Origin: Frankiales bacterium | Lineage (GTDB): Bacteria > Actinomycetota > Actinomycetes > Mycobacteriales > SCTD01 | Direction: 5' to 3' | Length of the DNA stretch: 6,057 bases | Assembly (NCBI GenBank): GCA_004299215.1 | Contig: SCTD01000459.1 | Coordinates: 1 to 6,057 of the forward strand | Shown: positions 4,399-6,057 of the stretch, piece after piece | Layout of the letters: each line of letters opens with the position of its first letter | Position numbering within the stretch: the first letter of the stretch is position 1 | Translations under genes and position numbers: made by a program | The notes under the pieces: model-generated | What the model was told of the DNA's origin: nothing | Database searches by the model: none | Seen by the model: only the letters and a program-made list of their open reading frames with translations

Positions 4399-5058
4399 AT
4401 GGAAGGCCACCACCCCGCGGTCGAGCAGTACCTCGAGACCGTCCTCGAGCTCGAGGAGGCCGGCATCGTCCCCATGCGCGCGCGGATCGTCGAGCGGCTG
4501 GGCGTCTCGGCCCCGTCGGTGAGCGAGACGGTCAAGCGGCTCGAGCGGGAGGGCTACCTCACGCTCGACGAGGACCGGGTGCTGCACCTCACCGAGACCG
4601 GTCGGGCCTACGCCACCTCGATGCTGCGCAAGCACCGGCTGGCCGAGGTGCTCCTCGTCGACGTGCTCAAGGTGCCGTGGCCGCAGGTGCACGAGGAGGC
4701 ATGCCGGCTCGAGCACGCCATCAGCGACAGCCTCGAGCGGCACCTGGTGGAGCTGCTCGGCGACCCCGGCACCTGCCCGCACGGCAGCCCCATCCCCGGC
4801 TCGGCCAACGTCGTCGAGACCGGGCCGCTGCAGAAGCTCTCGACCGTCCCCGCGGGCGGCTCCTGCGTCGTCCGCCGGATCGACGAGCACCTGCAGACCA
4901 TGGTCGACCGGATGCAGGAGCTCGAGGACCTGCGGCTGCTCCCCGGCCAGGCGGTCGTCGTCGACGGACCGGACGACGGGCAGGTGCTGCTCAGCGTCGA
5001 CGGCGTGAGCGTGCGCGTCGACGCCTCGGTCGCGGACGAGGTCTACGTCAGCGTCTGA
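4399..5058 (+). CDS. DtxR/IdeR-family metal-dependent transcriptional repressor
   Basis: A 219-residue regulator with the three-part DtxR layout: winged helix-turn-helix (about 5-70, with RARIVERLGVSAPSVSETV), metal-binding dimerisation domain (about 72-140) and a C-terminal SH3-like/FeoA-like domain (about 150-219). Family residues of the metal sites are conserved in DtxR numbering: H79, E83, H98, C102, E105, H106, plus an E163/Q166 pair (DEHLQ) matching the SH3-domain ligands. Two positions differ: the primary-site Met10 is Gln, and the DNA-contacting Gln43 is Glu. It should repress genes when loaded with Fe(II) or Mn(II); which metal and which operator cannot be told. The ATG at 4399 matches the family N-terminus. 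It is divergent from sigR, and its last 16 bp overlap the convergent hydrolase gene. Confidence 0.93.
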   Translation: MEGHHPAVEQYLETVLELEEAGIVPMRARIVERLGVSAPSVSETVKRLEREGYLTLDEDRVLHLTETGRAYATSMLRKHRLAEVLLVDVLKVPWPQVHEEACRLEHAISDSLERHLVELLGDPGTCPHGSPIPGSANVVETGPLQKLSTVPAGGSCVVRRIDEHLQTMVDRMQELEDLRLLPGQAVVVDGPDDGQVLLSVDGVSVRVDASVADEVYVSV

Positions 5059-5669
5059 CGCAGCCAGCCGGTCACCACGTCGACGACCTCCTGCCGCACC
5101 TCGGCGGCGGTACGACCGTCCTTGCGGCGCACCGCGAAGGCGTGGTCGGCGCCGGCGACGACGTGCACCTCCAGCTGCGGCCCGGCCGCGGGTACGCCGA
5201 ACGCGTCCCGGCTGCCCTGCACGACGAGCCGCGGCACGCCCGGGGCGAGCAGCTCCGGCAGGCGGGTCCGCTCGGGCCGCGCGGGCGGCGCCAGCGGGAA
5301 GGCCAGCGCGAGCACCGCCACGGCCCCGACGGCGTCCGCGGTGCGGCAGGCGACGCGGGCCCCGGCGCTGCGTCCGCCGACCACCAGCGGACCGTCCAAC
5401 CCCTCGAGGATCGCCGTCCAGGCGAGGTCGAGCCGGACCGGTGCCTCGGCGACCCGCCCGCCTCGTACCCGCCACGGCTGCTCGACGCGCACCACACGCA
5501 GCCCGGCGGCCAGCCCGGCGTCCCGCGCGGCCAGCAGGTCGGGCGCGTCGACGCCGCCGCCCGCGCCGTGCCCGAGCACGAGGGTGCCCGTCCCGCCGGC
5601 CCCCTCGGTCGTGATGCGGGCGGTCCCGAGGGGCGTCGACAGCAGCTCGACGCGTGGGGTGACAGTCAC
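5043..5669 (-). CDS. Alpha/beta hydrolase (KANL3/TEX30-like, small)
   Basis: A 208-residue cytoplasmic alpha/beta-fold hydrolase without signal peptide. It has LVLGHGAGGGVDAPDL (30-45), the oxyanion-hole region; the nucleophile elbow GGRSAGARVA (98-107) with S101; an acid in VVQGSRDAFG (149-158), D155; and the histidine in GADHAF (173-178), H176. The GGRS-x-G-x-R elbow and compact length, with almost no cap domain, match the KANL3/TEX30-type family, whose bacterial substrates are mostly unknown. The triad is complete, so an active esterase or hydrolase is likely. Translation begins at GTG 5669 with no Shine-Dalgarno but TACCCT 7 nt upstream. It converges on the DtxR-family gene with a 16-bp overlap and diverges from a methyltransferase-like gene 23 nt away. 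Confidence 0.88.
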   Translation of the reverse strand: MTVTPRVELLSTPLGTARITTEGAGGTGTLVLGHGAGGGVDAPDLLAARDAGLAAGLRVVRVEQPWRVRGGRVAEAPVRLDLAWTAILEGLDGPLVVGGRSAGARVACRTADAVGAVAVLALAFPLAPPARPERTRLPELLAPGVPRLVVQGSRDAFGVPAAGPQLEVHVVAGADHAFAVRRKDGRTAAEVRQEVVDVVTGWLRQTLT

Positions 5670-5676
5670 GCCCGCG

Positions 5677-5682
5677 AGGGTA
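5677..5682 (-). promoter_or_regulatory. Candidate -10 (TACCCT) for leaderless hydrolase gene
   Basis: On the minus strand TACCCT is followed by 7 nt and the GTG at 5669. It is the same hexamer and nearly the same spacing as before the start at 211. The divergent gap is only 23 nt and the plus-strand gene's purine-rich TAGGGA (5681-5686) overlaps it, so signals for both directions occupy the same bases. Confidence 0.4.
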
Positions 5683-5692
5683 GGGACGGCTC

Positions 5693-6057
5693 GTGCGCAC
5701 CCCTGATCCGGTGGCGATGACGGCGACGACCCGGGCGGAGCTGGCGAGCGGCCCCCCGCTCGGCACTCCCGTCCCGCCGCCCGACTCGCCGTACTGGCTC
5801 TTCTACGACGAGGTCGCCGCCGCGCAGGTGGCCCAGTGGCTGCCGGCCGAACCGAGCCGGGTGCTCGACGTGTCCGGCGGCCGGCGGTTCGCCAGCCAGG
5901 TCGCCGCGGCCGGTCACGCGGTGGTGCACGTCCTGACGGATGCGACGGACCGTGCTCCCGGCCCGGACGGCCTGCTGCTGCCCGTGGTGGCCGACACCCG
6001 CTCGCTCGACTGGCTGCAGGCCGAGTCGGTCGACCTGGTGCTCGCCGAGTCCCGAGC
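5693..6057 (+). CDS. Class I SAM-dependent methyltransferase-like protein, 3' end outside window
   Basis: An open frame from GTG 5693 runs off the right edge after 121 codons. The GTG is the first possible start after an in-frame TAG at 5681-5683, and AGGGA lies 6 nt upstream; ATG at 5717 is an alternative. After a Pro-rich leader and SPYWLFYDEVAAAQVAQWL (32-50) comes RVLDVSGGRRFASQVAAAGH (56-75), which fits the glycine-rich SAM-binding motif I. It is followed by an aspartate-containing VADTRSLDWL (99-108) and SVDLVLAES (112-120), which fit the later strands of the Rossmann-like fold. The substrate cannot be inferred; the catalytic and C-terminal parts are not in the window. Motif I has SGG rather than the more usual GxGxG, so an inactive or divergent member is possible. 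Confidence 0.72.
   Translation, partial: MRTPDPVAMTATTRAELASGPPLGTPVPPPDSPYWLFYDEVAAAQVAQWLPAEPSRVLDVSGGRRFASQVAAAGHAVVHVLTDATDRAPGPDGLLLPVVADTRSLDWLQAESVDLVLAESR

Noticed and set aside
4306..5766. 486-codon minus-strand open frame
   Set aside because: It shadows the DtxR-family gene and the hydrolase in other frames; low-complexity Arg/Gly/Ala sequence with no family features.
1..6057. Novel multigene defence or mobile system
   Set aside because: The genes are recognisable housekeeping, stress and metabolic families in ordinary arrangement; no integrase, transposase, CRISPR array, toxin-antitoxin pair or composition shift is seen.

Overview
The window is very GC-rich, with G or C at most third codon positions. 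It carries a SigR/RsrA thiol-oxidative-stress pair whose Cys/His set matches the mycothiol-linked RsrA family, the small actinobacterial ribosomal protein bL37, a DUF5317 membrane protein and an HspR-type operator. Together these point to an actinomycete (class Actinomycetia, a mycothiol producer). The genus cannot be fixed from the sequence alone.

Layout, left to right. Positions 1-219 form a perfect 79-bp inverted repeat around a 61-nt centre. It cuts off a minus-strand gene start at 211 (possibly an aminopeptidase P relative) and looks like a fold-back at a contig end. Next come a minus-strand enoyl-CoA hydratase/isomerase-family gene (228-1001) and, 18 nt away and divergent, a plus-strand DUF5317 membrane protein (1020-1676). 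Its C-terminus overlaps the end of a convergent Hsp20 gene (1594-2115, minus). The interval 2116-2214 holds an hsp20 promoter, an HspR/HAIR-like operator and the leader of a divergent 24-residue bL37 gene (2215-2289). Then follows a minus-strand cluster read right to left: sigR (3566-4177, possible long form to 4321), rsrA (3285-3569, ATGA overlap) and galE (2308-3270, 14 nt behind rsrA). Divergent from sigR is a DtxR-family metal-dependent repressor (4399-5058). It ends in a 16-bp tail overlap with a minus-strand alpha/beta hydrolase (5043-5669). A divergent methyltransferase-like gene starts at 5693 and runs off the right edge.

How the genes fit together. Two stress circuits are readable. 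The first is a thiol-oxidation circuit: sigR with a SigR-type promoter just upstream of a long-form start, a strong internal RBS for the short form, and a coupled anti-sigma factor. The second is a heat-shock circuit, in which a HAIR-like operator overlaps the predicted hsp20 start site. A metal-responsive repressor sits beside the redox pair. Several genes (at 211, 1001, 4399 and 5669) have a TANNNT hexamer 6-7 nt before the start codon and no clear Shine-Dalgarno sequence, which suggests leaderless transcripts.

I see no mobile element, CRISPR array, tRNA, rRNA or clearly novel multigene system. Apart from the left-end palindrome this looks like ordinary chromosome. There is no gene-free stretch longer than 300 bases.
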